This document shows positions 15,985 through 25,127 of a stretch of DNA of 64,000 bases, one piece after another (position 1 is the stretch's first letter; each line of letters starts with the position of its first letter). The notes beneath the pieces were generated by a model. The model had not been told where the DNA came from. It saw only the letters and a list, made by a program, of their open reading frames with translations, and made no database searches. The position numbers and the translations under genes are program-made. Source of the stretch: CAZBLK01 sp964492715 (GTDB lineage Bacteria > Bacillota > Clostridia > Lachnospirales > WRBF01); the NCBI GenBank assembly GCA_964492715.1, contig CAZBLK010000006.1, positions 46,054 through 110,053 on the forward strand, read 5' to 3'.

Positions 15985-17055
15985 ATGGAATCTAATTTAA
16001 AAGAACTGAAAAAGCCAAAAATGCCTACATTTCAACTTTCTGTAGACGACTTAGTCCCTGCAACGCAAGACGAAAAGCAAGGCATGACGCAAATGCGTGA
16101 AAGTGTTACGCTTTGGAAAGACGGAATTAGAAGGCTTAAAAAGAACAAGCTAGCTATGGGTGCATTAGCCGTAATTATTTTATCACTTGTATTTGCTTTC
16201 ATATGCCCCATGTTTTATCCATATAAATATGACGAACAAATTAGAGGCAGCGAAGACCTTTTCCCAATGAAGTATTCTGCCTCAGAGCAAGCAAAAATTG
16301 ATGCCGGTGAAAAAGTTTTCCCTCACTTTTTGGGAACAGACTCTCTTGGCCGTGACATGATGATTAGAATTATGATGGGTAGCCGTATATCTCTTTTGGT
16401 AGGTATAATTGCTTCATTTATCATTCTTATTATCGGCTCTACATATGGCGCAATTTCGGCATACTTTGGCGGCTGGGTTGACAACTTAATGATGCGTGTT
16501 GTTGACATCATTTACACAATACCCGACGTTTTGCTTATTATAATGTTTCAGCAAACTTTAAAATATCCGCTTCAACAGCTTGCAGAACGAAACCCTTCAA
16601 TGTTTGGCTGGATAAACACTGTAGGTTCTGGGCTTATAAGTATATTTTTGGTTTTCTCTTGTCTTTACTGGGTTGGTATGGCAAGAATTGTTAGAGGCCA
16701 AATTTTAACATTAAAGCAAAGTGAATTTGTAACAGCAGCGCGTGCTCTTGGTGCTAAAAATTCAAGAATAATTAAGAAGCATTTGCTTACAAACTGCGTT
16801 GGTACACTTATCATTACAACAACGCTGCAAATTCCTTCTTCTATATTTACAGAATCATTTTTAAGCTTTTTGGGCTTGGGCGTAAACGCACCAATGCCAA
16901 GCCTGGGCTCACTTGCATTTACAGCTATTGGCGGGCTTACTTCGTACCCATACAGGCTGTTTGCACCTGCTGTAGCTATTAGCTTAATTATTCTTTCGTT
17001 TAACTTGTTTGGTGATGGCTTGCGTGACGCCTTCGACCCTAAACTAAAGAGCTAG
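15985..17055 (+). CDS. oppC: Oligopeptide ABC transporter permease OppC
   Basis: 356 aa, longer than usual at the N-terminus (about 45 soluble residues before the first membrane segment). It contains the OppC N-terminal region LWKDGIRRLKKNKLAMGALAVI, the HFLGTDSLGRDMMIRIMMGSRISLLVG signature and the EAA loop FVTAARALGAKNSRIIKKHLL. Forms the heterodimeric channel with OppB. AAAGGAG ribosome binding site precedes oppD 15 bp downstream. Confidence 0.93.
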   Translation: MESNLKELKKPKMPTFQLSVDDLVPATQDEKQGMTQMRESVTLWKDGIRRLKKNKLAMGALAVIILSLVFAFICPMFYPYKYDEQIRGSEDLFPMKYSASEQAKIDAGEKVFPHFLGTDSLGRDMMIRIMMGSRISLLVGIIASFIILIIGSTYGAISAYFGGWVDNLMMRVVDIIYTIPDVLLIIMFQQTLKYPLQQLAERNPSMFGWINTVGSGLISIFLVFSCLYWVGMARIVRGQILTLKQSEFVTAARALGAKNSRIIKKHLLTNCVGTLIITTTLQIPSSIFTESFLSFLGLGVNAPMPSLGSLAFTAIGGLTSYPYRLFAPAVAISLIILSFNLFGDGLRDAFDPKLKS

Positions 17056-17070
17056 AAAGGAGAATGAATA

Positions 17071-18072
17071 ATGCAAAACTTACTTGATATAAAAAATTTA
17101 AAGCTCTCCTTTTTTACTCCTGCTGGTGAAGTTAAGTCGCTAAACGACGTTTCCATTTCAATGAAAGAAGGCGACGTACTTGGCGTTGTAGGCGAAAGTG
17201 GAAGCGGAAAAAGCGTAATGGCACACTCCATTTTGCGGCTTACTCCATTCCCTGGCAAAATTGTTTCAGGTGAGATTAAATTTAACGGTCACACAATAAC
17301 TAATAAAACTGAAAGTGAAATGCAAAAAATTAGGGGCAACGAAGTTTCACTTATATTTCAAGACCCTATGACAAGCTTAAACCCTGTTTACACAATTGGT
17401 GAACAAATTAAAGAGCCTTTAAGACTGCACACTAATTTGACAAAAGATAAAATTGAAGAACGTGCTATTGAGCTTTTGGACCTTGTTGGAATTAATGAAC
17501 CGAAAAAACGCTTGAAGCAGTACCCGCATGAATTTTCGGGCGGAATGCGCCAAAGGGTTATGATAGCAATTGCACTTGCGTGCGAACCAAAGCTTTTAAT
17601 TGCAGATGAGCCGACAACTGCACTTGACGTTACAATACAAGCACAAATTCTTGAACTTATGATGGAACTTAAGAAAAAAATTGGCATGAGCATAATTATG
17701 ATAACACACGACTTAGGTGTTGTTGCTGGAATGTGCCAAAGCGTTGCGGTTATGTATGCTGGCAAAATTGTTGAATACGGCTCGGCAGAAGACATTTTTT
17801 ATAACCCACGCCATGAATATACAAAAGGGCTTTTAAAGTCAGTGCCTAAGCTTAATGATGATGAGCACGAAAAGCTTATTCCTATTGAAGGCGTGCCAGT
17901 TGACGTTTTGAACCCTCCAAAGGGCTGTCCGTTTGCTCCACGCTGTGAAAAATGTATGAAAATTTGTTTAAGGGAAATGCCACCATACACTCACTTGTCA
18001 GAAACTCACTACTCGGCATGTTGGTACATTGAAAAAGAACGTATTGATGCAGAGGGGGGGCTTTCAAAATGA
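17071..18072 (+). CDS. oppD: Oligopeptide ABC transporter ATP-binding protein OppD
   Basis: 333 aa. Walker A GESGSGKS near 41-48, Q-loop FQDPMTSLNP, ABC signature FSGGMRQRV and Walker B LLIADEPTTALD are all intact. The C-terminal oligopeptide-transporter extension has the cysteine cluster C-PFAPRC-KCMKIC characteristic of OppD/DppD, which can bind an iron-sulfur cluster in some members. Its stop overlaps the oppF start by 4 bp (ATGA), indicating coupled translation. Confidence 0.95.
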   Translation: MQNLLDIKNLKLSFFTPAGEVKSLNDVSISMKEGDVLGVVGESGSGKSVMAHSILRLTPFPGKIVSGEIKFNGHTITNKTESEMQKIRGNEVSLIFQDPMTSLNPVYTIGEQIKEPLRLHTNLTKDKIEERAIELLDLVGINEPKKRLKQYPHEFSGGMRQRVMIAIALACEPKLLIADEPTTALDVTIQAQILELMMELKKKIGMSIIMITHDLGVVAGMCQSVAVMYAGKIVEYGSAEDIFYNPRHEYTKGLLKSVPKLNDDEHEKLIPIEGVPVDVLNPPKGCPFAPRCEKCMKICLREMPPYTHLSETHYSACWYIEKERIDAEGGLSK

Positions 18073-19025
18073 GCAAGCTTGTAGAAGTTAAAGGGCTAAA
18101 GCAATATTTCCCTGTAAGCGCTGGTCTTTTTAAGAAAAACTATGTAAAAGCTGTTGATAATGTAAGCTTTTATATAGAAGAAGGCGAAACCCTTGGGCTT
18201 GTTGGCGAAAGCGGTTGCGGAAAAACAACTTGCGGACGTACTCTTTTAAGGCTTTACGAGCCAACAGACGGACAAATTTTTTACAGAGGAAAAGACATTA
18301 CAAAGGAAAAGATGCTCCCATACCGCAGGAAAATGCAAATTGTTTTCCAAGACCCATATGCTTCGCTAAACCCAAGAATGACTGTTGGCGACATTGTAGG
18401 CGAGCCTATAGATATACATAAAACATCAAGTTCAAACGCTGAACGTAGGGAAAAAATTATTAACATGCTAGAGCGTGTAGGGCTAAACAGTGAACATGCA
18501 AACCGCTATCCGCATGAATTTTCTGGTGGACAGCGCCAAAGAATTGGCATTGCAAGGGCGCTTGCAGTTGAACCAGAATTTATAGTTTGTGACGAGCCTG
18601 TTTCTGCACTTGACGTTTCGATTCAAGCACAAATTGTAAACATGTTTGAAGAATTGCAGGAACAATTTAAACTAACTTATTTATTTATTGCGCATGACCT
18701 TTCTATAGTTAAGCATATAAGTAAACGTATTGGTGTTATGTACTTGGGTAAAATGGTTGAGCTTGCAGAAGCAAACGAGCTTACAAACCACCCTGTACAC
18801 CCTTACACCAAGTCGCTTGTTTCGGCAATTCCAATTGCTGACCCTAAAGTTTCAAAGGAAAGCAAGCGCATTATTTTAGAAGGTGATGTTCCTAGCCCTT
18901 TAAAGCCGCCTTCGGGCTGTAGGTTTAGAACAAGGTGCAGCTACTGCACAGACATTTGTGTTACAACAGAACCTACATTTAGAGAGGTTTCACCAAACCA
19001 CTTTGCAGCATGTCACAACATTTAG
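18069..19025 (+). CDS. oppF: Oligopeptide ABC transporter ATP-binding protein OppF
   Basis: 318 aa. Starts with the OppF-type LVEVKGLKQYFPVSAGLFKKNYVKAVD; Walker A GESGCGKTT, signature FSGGQRQRIGIARAL, Walker B FIVCDEPVSALD and the H-loop IAHDLSIV are present. The C-terminus carries the cysteine-rich extension CRFRTRC-YCTDIC. Pairs with OppD to drive uptake. Overlaps oppD by 4 bp. Confidence 0.95.
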   Translation: MSKLVEVKGLKQYFPVSAGLFKKNYVKAVDNVSFYIEEGETLGLVGESGCGKTTCGRTLLRLYEPTDGQIFYRGKDITKEKMLPYRRKMQIVFQDPYASLNPRMTVGDIVGEPIDIHKTSSSNAERREKIINMLERVGLNSEHANRYPHEFSGGQRQRIGIARALAVEPEFIVCDEPVSALDVSIQAQIVNMFEELQEQFKLTYLFIAHDLSIVKHISKRIGVMYLGKMVELAEANELTNHPVHPYTKSLVSAIPIADPKVSKESKRIILEGDVPSPLKPPSGCRFRTRCSYCTDICVTTEPTFREVSPNHFAACHNI

Positions 19026-19095
19026 CGTTGGCTACCTCAAGCCTTTTGGTTTGATAGCATAAATTTAACAAAGCATATAACAAGGAGGTAATTTA

Positions 19096-20784
19096 ATGAA
19101 AAGATTAGCACTTACTTTGGTTACTGTACTTCTTGCTTCGTCTTTGTATGGTTGTTCAAAACCAAGCGACAGCGGCGAAAGCAAAGCTACACCTACTCCA
19201 TCGGCTTCAACTTCGGTGGAAACTACTACATCGGAGAATACTACTTCGGAAACTACAGGTGGAAATTTTGCATCTGAACTTACTGTTCAATTTGGCGCAC
19301 AGCCAGATACAATGGACCCTGCTTTAAACTCAGCGGCAGATGCTTCATCAATTATTCTTCACATGTTTGAAGGTCTTACTACAATGGATAGCAACGCTAC
19401 TCCAGTACCTGGGCAAGCAGAAAAGTGGGACGTATCTGCTGACGGTTTAGTTTACACATTTACACTTAGAGATGGGCTTAAATGGAGTGATGGTCAGCCA
19501 CTTACTTCAAAAGATTTCTTGTATGCTTGGAACCGTGCAATTGACCCTGAAACAGCAGCCGACTATGAATATATGTATGATGTTATTAAAGGATACAGCG
19601 AAGGTCAACTTGCAATTTCTGCTCCAGACGACAAAACATTTGTTGTAGAGCTTATTGCTCCAACTCCATATTTCCTTGAGCTTATTTCTAACGGCGTTTT
19701 CTACCCTGTTCGCCAAGACATAGTTGAAGCTAACGGTGAAAAGTGGGCTACTCAAGTGTCTACTTATGTTGGAAACGGCGCTTATACAATGACAGAGTGG
19801 GTTGAATCTTCTTATATTATGGCTGCAAAGAACCCTAACTACTGGAACGCTGGTGCAGTTGCAACTGAAAAAATTAGGTTCTTGTTGATGGACGACGACA
19901 ACGCTGTATTGGCGGCGTTCCAAAACGGCGAAGCAGCATTTGTTGAAACAATGCCTAACGATGAAATTGATGCTTGGAGAGATAAGCCTGAGTTCAACCT
20001 TGAAGGTCAATTGGGTACATACTACATCTCATACAACGCAGCAAAAGCTCCACTTGATAACCCTAAGGTAAGAAAAGCTTTAACACTTGCTATTGACCGT
20101 GAATTTATTACAAAGCAAATTGGTAAAGCCGGTCAAGTACCTGCCGGTGCTTTTGTTCCAATTGGTCTTACTGATGCAGACAGCACTAAAGAGTTCCGTG
20201 CTGTAGGTGAATACTATGATGCTTCAGCTGCCGGTTATGAGGCTAACGTAGAAGAAGCTAAAAAACTTCTTGCAGAAGCCGGCTATCCGAATGGTGAAGG
20301 TTTCCCTAACATTGAATACCTTTTCAACGTAGGTACTGGCCACCAAGCAATTGCAGAAGCTTTACAAAACATGTGGAAAACAAACCTTGGCATTAATGTA
20401 AGTCTTTCAAGCCAAGAATGGGCTACATTCCTTAACACTCGTAAAAATGGCGAATACTTCATTGCTAGAAACGGTTGGCTTGGCGACTACAATGACCCAA
20501 TCACTTTCCTTGATATGTGGGTAACAGGCGGCGGTAACAACGACGCTCAATGGTCAAACGCTGAGTACGACGAGCTTATTAAGAAGATTAAGACATCTAC
20601 TGACAAAAATGAAAGATACGCTCTTATGCACCAAGCAGAAGACCTTATGTTCAGTGACGAAGAATTTTTGCTTTGCCCAATTTACTACTATGTTGACATC
20701 TTCTTGATGAACCCTAAACTTAAAGGTGGTTACTCAACACCTACAGGACACAAGTACTTAATGTATGCTACACTTGAACAATAA
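19096..20784 (+). CDS. oppA: Oligopeptide-binding lipoprotein OppA (family 5 SBP)
   Basis: 562 aa. Lipoprotein signal with lipobox SSLYGC, then a Ser/Thr-rich linker of about 40 residues that tethers the domain to the membrane. The mature protein starts LTVQFGAQPDTMDPALNS and has LVYTFTLRDGLKWSDGQPLTSKDFLYAWNRAIDP, the family 5 signature. Last gene of the first operon, 70 bp after oppF, with its own AAGGAGGT site, an arrangement that allows higher OppA levels. The Pro/Ala-rich tail YSTPTGHKYLMYATLEQ ends in the standard way; a strong terminator follows. Confidence 0.95.
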   Translation: MKRLALTLVTVLLASSLYGCSKPSDSGESKATPTPSASTSVETTTSENTTSETTGGNFASELTVQFGAQPDTMDPALNSAADASSIILHMFEGLTTMDSNATPVPGQAEKWDVSADGLVYTFTLRDGLKWSDGQPLTSKDFLYAWNRAIDPETAADYEYMYDVIKGYSEGQLAISAPDDKTFVVELIAPTPYFLELISNGVFYPVRQDIVEANGEKWATQVSTYVGNGAYTMTEWVESSYIMAAKNPNYWNAGAVATEKIRFLLMDDDNAVLAAFQNGEAAFVETMPNDEIDAWRDKPEFNLEGQLGTYYISYNAAKAPLDNPKVRKALTLAIDREFITKQIGKAGQVPAGAFVPIGLTDADSTKEFRAVGEYYDASAAGYEANVEEAKKLLAEAGYPNGEGFPNIEYLFNVGTGHQAIAEALQNMWKTNLGINVSLSSQEWATFLNTRKNGEYFIARNGWLGDYNDPITFLDMWVTGGGNNDAQWSNAEYDELIKKIKTSTDKNERYALMHQAEDLMFSDEEFLLCPIYYYVDIFLMNPKLKGGYSTPTGHKYLMYATLEQ

Positions 20785-20810
20785 ATTTAACTTTTAAAAA
20801 GGCTTATTGA

Positions 20811-20840
20811 AAAGAAACGGTACTTTGCCGTTTCTTTTTT
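20811..20840 (+). terminator. Rho-independent terminator of the first opp operon
   Basis: Stem AAAGAAACGG / CCGTTTCTTT with a 7-nt loop and a following T-run, 27 bp past the oppA stop. Confidence 0.9.
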
Positions 20841-20863
20841 GGCTTATTCCACTTCTGCTTTTA

Positions 20864-20908
20864 AGAACCTGTGTTCAATACGACGACTTCGTATTGAACA
20901 CAGGTTCT
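20864..20908. repeat. Minimal family B palindrome (45 bp)
   Basis: Perfect 20-bp inverted repeat AGAACCTGTGTTCAATACGA with a 5-bp loop. The ends match the 166-bp element at 32594-32759 and the one at 60640-60774, so this looks like an internally deleted copy. Confidence 0.8.
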
Positions 20909-20954
20909 AAGTATTACATTATAAAAAAACAAATAATGTTCTAAATAATTTATT

Positions 20955-21050
20955 GTTACATATAATTTGTTACAAACTTAACTAATTTTTTTTGTATAAT
21001 TATGTTACAAACTCTTTACAAACCATCATTATTATGATAACATATCATAA
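20955..21050 (+). promoter_or_regulatory. Candidate control region of the second opp operon
   Basis: Contains three GTTACA-type direct repeats (20955-20960; GTTACAAACT at 20969-20978 and again at 21004-21013), a TATAAT at 20995-21000 lying between the last two, and a perfect palindrome TTATGATA-ACA-TATCATAA at 21032-21050 just downstream. The palindrome resembles Fur/PerR-family operators in size and AT content but does not match a consensus I know. Regulation is inferred. Confidence 0.45.
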
Positions 21051-21068
21051 ATAAAAAAGCACTTTTCT

Positions 21069-21105
21069 ACTATGTTAAAGCCTACGCATTTAACATAGTT
21101 TTTTT
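21069..21105 (+). terminator. Hairpin with T-run in the leader of the second opp operon, possible attenuator
   Basis: Stem ACTATGTTAAA with complement TTTAACATAGT, 9-nt loop, then TTTTTTT. It lies between the candidate promoter and the oppD start at 21256, so it would stop transcription before the operon unless opposed. Confidence 0.7.
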
Positions 21106-21255
21106 CAAAGAACATAAATTTCACTTGTTTAATATCTTACTCTTTTTCATAATTTGAAGCTTTGCTTTATGTTTTTAAGCTTAAATATAACTATTAACAT
21201 TAGAAGCCTATTTGTTTTTTGGTATTGGCTTTGGTGTAAAGAAGGGAGAGTTTTG

Positions 21256-22248
21256 ATGAGTAAGGAGCTTCTTACTATACAAAACCTTAAAACGTCCTTT
21301 CGCATAGGGCAGGAGCATTATGCAGCTGTTGATAATGTCTCATTTAGCGTTAAAGAAAATGAAGTTTTTGCCATTGTTGGCGAGTCCGGATGTGGTAAAA
21401 GTGCTTTGGCGCTTTCTATTTTAAAGCTTCACAAATCACACATTACTAAAGTAGAAGGTAAAATTTTTTTCAACGGTTCTGACTTGCTCTCAATTAGCGA
21501 AAACGAATTAAACAATGTTCGAGGAAAAGGGATAGGAATGATTTTCCAAGACCCTCTGACAGCATTAAACCCATTAATGAAGGTTGGTGCACAAATTGAA
21601 GAAAGTTTAGAATTGCACACCGATTTTAACAAAGAAAAACGAAAAGAGCGTGCGATTGAACTTCTTAAAGATGTCGGAATGGTTAACCCTGAACTTACAT
21701 ATAATCAGCTTCCACACGAGCTTTCTGGTGGTATGCGCCAAAGAGCAATGATTGCAATTGCGCTTTCATGCAAGCCTTCTTTGGTAATTGCCGACGAACC
21801 AACAACTGCGCTTGACGTTACAATTCAAGCCCAAATTTTGGACTTATTAAGAAAGCTTCAAACTGAAATGAAAACTGGCGTAATTTTAATTACGCATGAC
21901 TTAGGCGTTGTTGCCGAAATGGCTGACAGAGTTGCTGTTATGTACGCTGGGCAAATTGTAGAGCTTGCAAACGTTGACCAAATTTTTAAAAATGCTCAAC
22001 ACCCATACACACGCTCGCTTTTGGCATCAAACCCAACAATTACAGAAACAGAGGAAAAGCACTTAAAAGTTATTGAAGGCATGGTTCCAATGCTTAAAGA
22101 CTTGCCAAGAACTGGCTGTAGGTTTAAAGACAGAATTCCTTGGATTGCAGACAGCGAACACGAAACCGACCCCGTGTACCATGAAGTTGAAAAAGACCAT
22201 GTTGTCTTGTGCTCATGCTACAAAAACTTTAAATTTAGAGAAGATTAG
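21256..22248 (+). CDS. oppD: Oligopeptide ABC transporter ATP-binding protein OppD (second system)
   Basis: 330 aa from ATG at 21256, with GAAGGGAGAG 6 nt upstream; the frame is open to 21154 but that part is not conserved. Walker A GESGCGKS, FQDPLTALNP, LSGGMRQRA and LVIADEPTTALD are present. The C-terminal extension keeps only part of the usual cysteine set (GCRFKDR...LCSCYKN), unlike the first OppD. First gene of a DFBCA operon; 12 bp to oppF. Substrate preference is not predictable. Confidence 0.93.
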   Translation: MSKELLTIQNLKTSFRIGQEHYAAVDNVSFSVKENEVFAIVGESGCGKSALALSILKLHKSHITKVEGKIFFNGSDLLSISENELNNVRGKGIGMIFQDPLTALNPLMKVGAQIEESLELHTDFNKEKRKERAIELLKDVGMVNPELTYNQLPHELSGGMRQRAMIAIALSCKPSLVIADEPTTALDVTIQAQILDLLRKLQTEMKTGVILITHDLGVVAEMADRVAVMYAGQIVELANVDQIFKNAQHPYTRSLLASNPTITETEEKHLKVIEGMVPMLKDLPRTGCRFKDRIPWIADSEHETDPVYHEVEKDHVVLCSCYKNFKFRED

Positions 22249-22260
22249 GGGGGGCGCTTT

Positions 22261-23187
22261 ATGGCACTATTAGAAGTTAATGACTTAAAAGTTTACTTTC
22301 CTATAAAAGGCGGAATTTTAGGGCGCACAGTTGACTATGTAAGAGCTGTTGACGGCGTAACGTTTGAGGTAGAGCAAGGGCAAACTTTAGGTCTTATAGG
22401 AGAATCTGGATCTGGAAAAAGCACTACTGGCAAAGCAATTATTGGTCTTGCTAGGCTGACTTCAGGGCAAATTAAATTTAACGGAGAAGACATTACAAAA
22501 TACGTTGGGAAAAACCGCTCACCTTTCAGAAAAGGCGTGCAAATGATTTTCCAAGATGTTTATTCTTCACTAAACCCAAAAATGCGTGTTCTTGACTTGG
22601 TTGCAGAGCCGCTTAGAAACTTTGAAAATAATACAAAAGCAGAGGAACGCAAAAAAGTTGATGAGCTTTTATCAATTGTCGGGCTGTCATCTGACAACGC
22701 TTTGAAATATCCGCATGAATTTTCGGGTGGTCAGCGGCAAAGAATTGGTATTGCTCGTGCAGTTGCGCTCCGTCCAAAGCTTATTATAGCAGACGAGCCT
22801 GTTTCCGCTTTGGACCTTTCGGTTCAAGCACAGGTTTTAAATTATATGAAAGATATTCAAGAGCAATTAAACCTTGCATACGTTTTTATTAGCCACGACT
22901 TAGGCGTTGTTAAGCATATGTGCGAAAGGCTTGTAATTATGCACAGAGGACGTTTCGTAGAAGAAGGTACTCGCTCCGACATTTACCAAAACCCTCAACA
23001 CATTTACACAAAGCGGCTTATTGCTGCTATTCCAGACTCTGACCCAGCTACAAGAAACGAAAACATGGAAAAGAGAGCTGTTGTTGAGGAACAATACGAA
23101 CAATTGAAAAACCAGCACTACGGTAAAGGCGGTCGTGTTTTTGACCTTAAAAAGTTAAGCGACACTCATTCTGTTGCTTTGCCATAG
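22261..23187 (+). CDS. oppF: Oligopeptide ABC transporter ATP-binding protein OppF (second system)
   Basis: 308 aa. OppF-type start LLEVNDLKVYFPIKGGILGRTVDYVRAVD, Walker A GESGSGKST, FQDVYSSLNP, FSGGQRQRIGIARAV, Walker B LIIADEPVSALD and ISHDLGVV. The C-terminal end lacks the cysteine-rich Opp/Dpp extension found in the first OppF and instead ends in a charged segment (RNENMEKRAVVEEQYEQLKN). This fits some dipeptide/other-solute systems and marks the second transporter as a distinct subtype. Confidence 0.92.
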   Translation: MALLEVNDLKVYFPIKGGILGRTVDYVRAVDGVTFEVEQGQTLGLIGESGSGKSTTGKAIIGLARLTSGQIKFNGEDITKYVGKNRSPFRKGVQMIFQDVYSSLNPKMRVLDLVAEPLRNFENNTKAEERKKVDELLSIVGLSSDNALKYPHEFSGGQRQRIGIARAVALRPKLIIADEPVSALDLSVQAQVLNYMKDIQEQLNLAYVFISHDLGVVKHMCERLVIMHRGRFVEEGTRSDIYQNPQHIYTKRLIAAIPDSDPATRNENMEKRAVVEEQYEQLKNQHYGKGGRVFDLKKLSDTHSVALP

Positions 23188-23217
23188 CTGGAATTTGTTG
23201 GAAGAGGAGGAACGTTT

Positions 23218-24180
23218 ATGTGGAAAACAATAGCAAGAAGAATTTTAATTCTTATACCCCAGCTATTATTGCTTAGCTTTCTTATATTTTTGCTGGCTTT
23301 AAAAATGCCCGGTGATGCACTTACAGGTAAAATTGACGATAAACTTACAGCTGAACGTGTAGAAGAATTGCGTCAAATGTACGGGTTTTATGACCCTTGG
23401 TACGTAAGGTATGGGAAGTGGCTTGGAAACGCTGTCAAAGGCGACTTTGGAAACAGCATTATGTATAAAATTCCAGTAACAAAGCTTATTGGTGAGCGTG
23501 CTGTAAATACGTTTTGGCTTTCGCTTCTCACAATAATACTGGCGTATATGCTTGCAATACCTTTGGGCATAATTTCTGGCAGGTTTCACGACAAGCTGCC
23601 CGACAGGCTAGTTACTTTTTACACTTTTATATCGCTGGCAACGCCGACAATTATACTAGCTTTAATTTTTATTTATATATTTGGCTTTAAACTAAAATGG
23701 TTTCCAACAGGCGGCTCTATTGACGTAAGAATTGCGGCTGGCTCGCTAAATTGGTATTTTAGTAAAATTTATTATATGATTTTGCCTGCAATAACTGGTG
23801 CACTTTTGTCAACTGTAGGTACTGTACAATACTTACGCAGTGAAATTATCGACTTTGAACAGTCTGACTTTGTTGTAACTGCACGTTCAAAAGGCGTGCC
23901 TAGCAAAAGAGTTTATTCAAAGCACATTTTCAGAAATGCGCTTATACCGATTGTTGCATTTTTAGGTTATTCTATTGCGGGGCTTTTAACTGGCTCAGTA
24001 TTTATTGAAAACACTTTTACATACCCAGGTATAGGCAGGCTTTTTATTGAAGCAATATCAAAAAGGGATTATTCTGTTGTTAATGCACTTATAATTATGT
24101 TTGCTGTGCTTATAGTTTTGGGCAACTTAATTTCTGACATTGTTTTAAGTATTGTTGACCCTAGAATTAGAATTAAGTAA
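23218..24180 (+). CDS. oppB: Peptide ABC transporter permease OppB (second system)
   Basis: 320 aa, ATG behind AAGAGGAGGAACG. Six membrane segments; standard WKTIARRILILIPQLLLLSFLIFLLALKMPGD start, EAA loop FVVTARSKGVPSKRVYSKHIFRNA and end SDIVLSIVDPRIRIK. Partner of the OppC encoded 13 bp downstream. Confidence 0.92.
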   Translation: MWKTIARRILILIPQLLLLSFLIFLLALKMPGDALTGKIDDKLTAERVEELRQMYGFYDPWYVRYGKWLGNAVKGDFGNSIMYKIPVTKLIGERAVNTFWLSLLTIILAYMLAIPLGIISGRFHDKLPDRLVTFYTFISLATPTIILALIFIYIFGFKLKWFPTGGSIDVRIAAGSLNWYFSKIYYMILPAITGALLSTVGTVQYLRSEIIDFEQSDFVVTARSKGVPSKRVYSKHIFRNALIPIVAFLGYSIAGLLTGSVFIENTFTYPGIGRLFIEAISKRDYSVVNALIIMFAVLIVLGNLISDIVLSIVDPRIRIK

Positions 24181-24193
24181 AGGAGGAACGCAT

Positions 24194-25105
24194 ATGTCAG
24201 ACGATAGTTTAAAAAAAGAACAAGGCATTACTACTGTTGTGAGCAAGCCGCCTTCCTTTACACGTGTAGTAATTAAAGAAATAAAGCGTGATAAGTTTGC
24301 TCTGATTTCAGTTTTTGTTATTACTTTTTTGTTTTTGTTTGTTTATATAGCGGCAAATTTTGTACCGCAGCAATCTACTGTTAAAGTGAATTTAAAGTTA
24401 AAAAGCAAACCACCTTCAAAGGAGTTTATTTTGGGCACAGACCCAGCCGGAAGAAGCATGATGGACCAACTTATTGTGGGTGCTAGAAATTCGTTTACAA
24501 TAGCTATTTGCGTTACTTTAATTTGCGGCGTAATTGGTATAATTATTGGGCTTTTTGCTGGTTACTACGGAGGTAACGTTGATAACACAATAATGCGTGT
24601 CTTAGACTTTTATTTAATGCTACCCGACCTAATGATAATAATTGTGTTTGTTTCCCTCGTTCCGAAATATAATGTATTTACATTTGTAATGATTATGTCT
24701 GCTTTCCTTTGGGCTGGCAAAACAAGGCTCTTTAGGGCAAAAGCTTTACAGCAAAGTAGCCTTGACTATGTTTCTGCGGCAAAAACACTTGGCACACCTA
24801 ACTGGAAAATTATGTACTTTCAAGTTTTGCCAAACATTGCTTCAATCGTAATTGCAAACTTAACGTTGAGCCTTGCGGCAAACATGGGGTTAGAAACTGG
24901 GCTTTCCTTCTTAGGCTTTGGTCTTCCGTTTGGTACACCTAGCTTGGGCACGTTGCTTACATACGCAAGTGTGCCAGAAAACATGCAGCTTCGCCCTTGG
25001 CAGTGGCTTCCTGCAGCATTGCTGATTTTAGTAATGATGCTTTGCATAAATTTCATTGGTCAGGCAGTAAAACGTGCTGCGGACGCAAAACAAAGATTAG
25101 GTTAA
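24194..25105 (+). CDS. oppC: Peptide ABC transporter permease OppC (second system)
   Basis: 303 aa from ATG at 24194, placed 8 nt after AAAGGAGGA; an upstream in-frame start at 24152 lies inside oppB. Contains VVIKEIKRDKFALISVFVI, the EFILGTDPAGRSMMDQLIVGARNS signature and the EAA loop YVSAAKTLGTPNWKIMYFQVL. Six membrane segments expected. Confidence 0.92.
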   Translation: MSDDSLKKEQGITTVVSKPPSFTRVVIKEIKRDKFALISVFVITFLFLFVYIAANFVPQQSTVKVNLKLKSKPPSKEFILGTDPAGRSMMDQLIVGARNSFTIAICVTLICGVIGIIIGLFAGYYGGNVDNTIMRVLDFYLMLPDLMIIIVFVSLVPKYNVFTFVMIMSAFLWAGKTRLFRAKALQQSSLDYVSAAKTLGTPNWKIMYFQVLPNIASIVIANLTLSLAANMGLETGLSFLGFGLPFGTPSLGTLLTYASVPENMQLRPWQWLPAALLILVMMLCINFIGQAVKRAADAKQRLG

Positions 25106-25127
25106 ATTTGAATTAAGGAGGAGTTTT

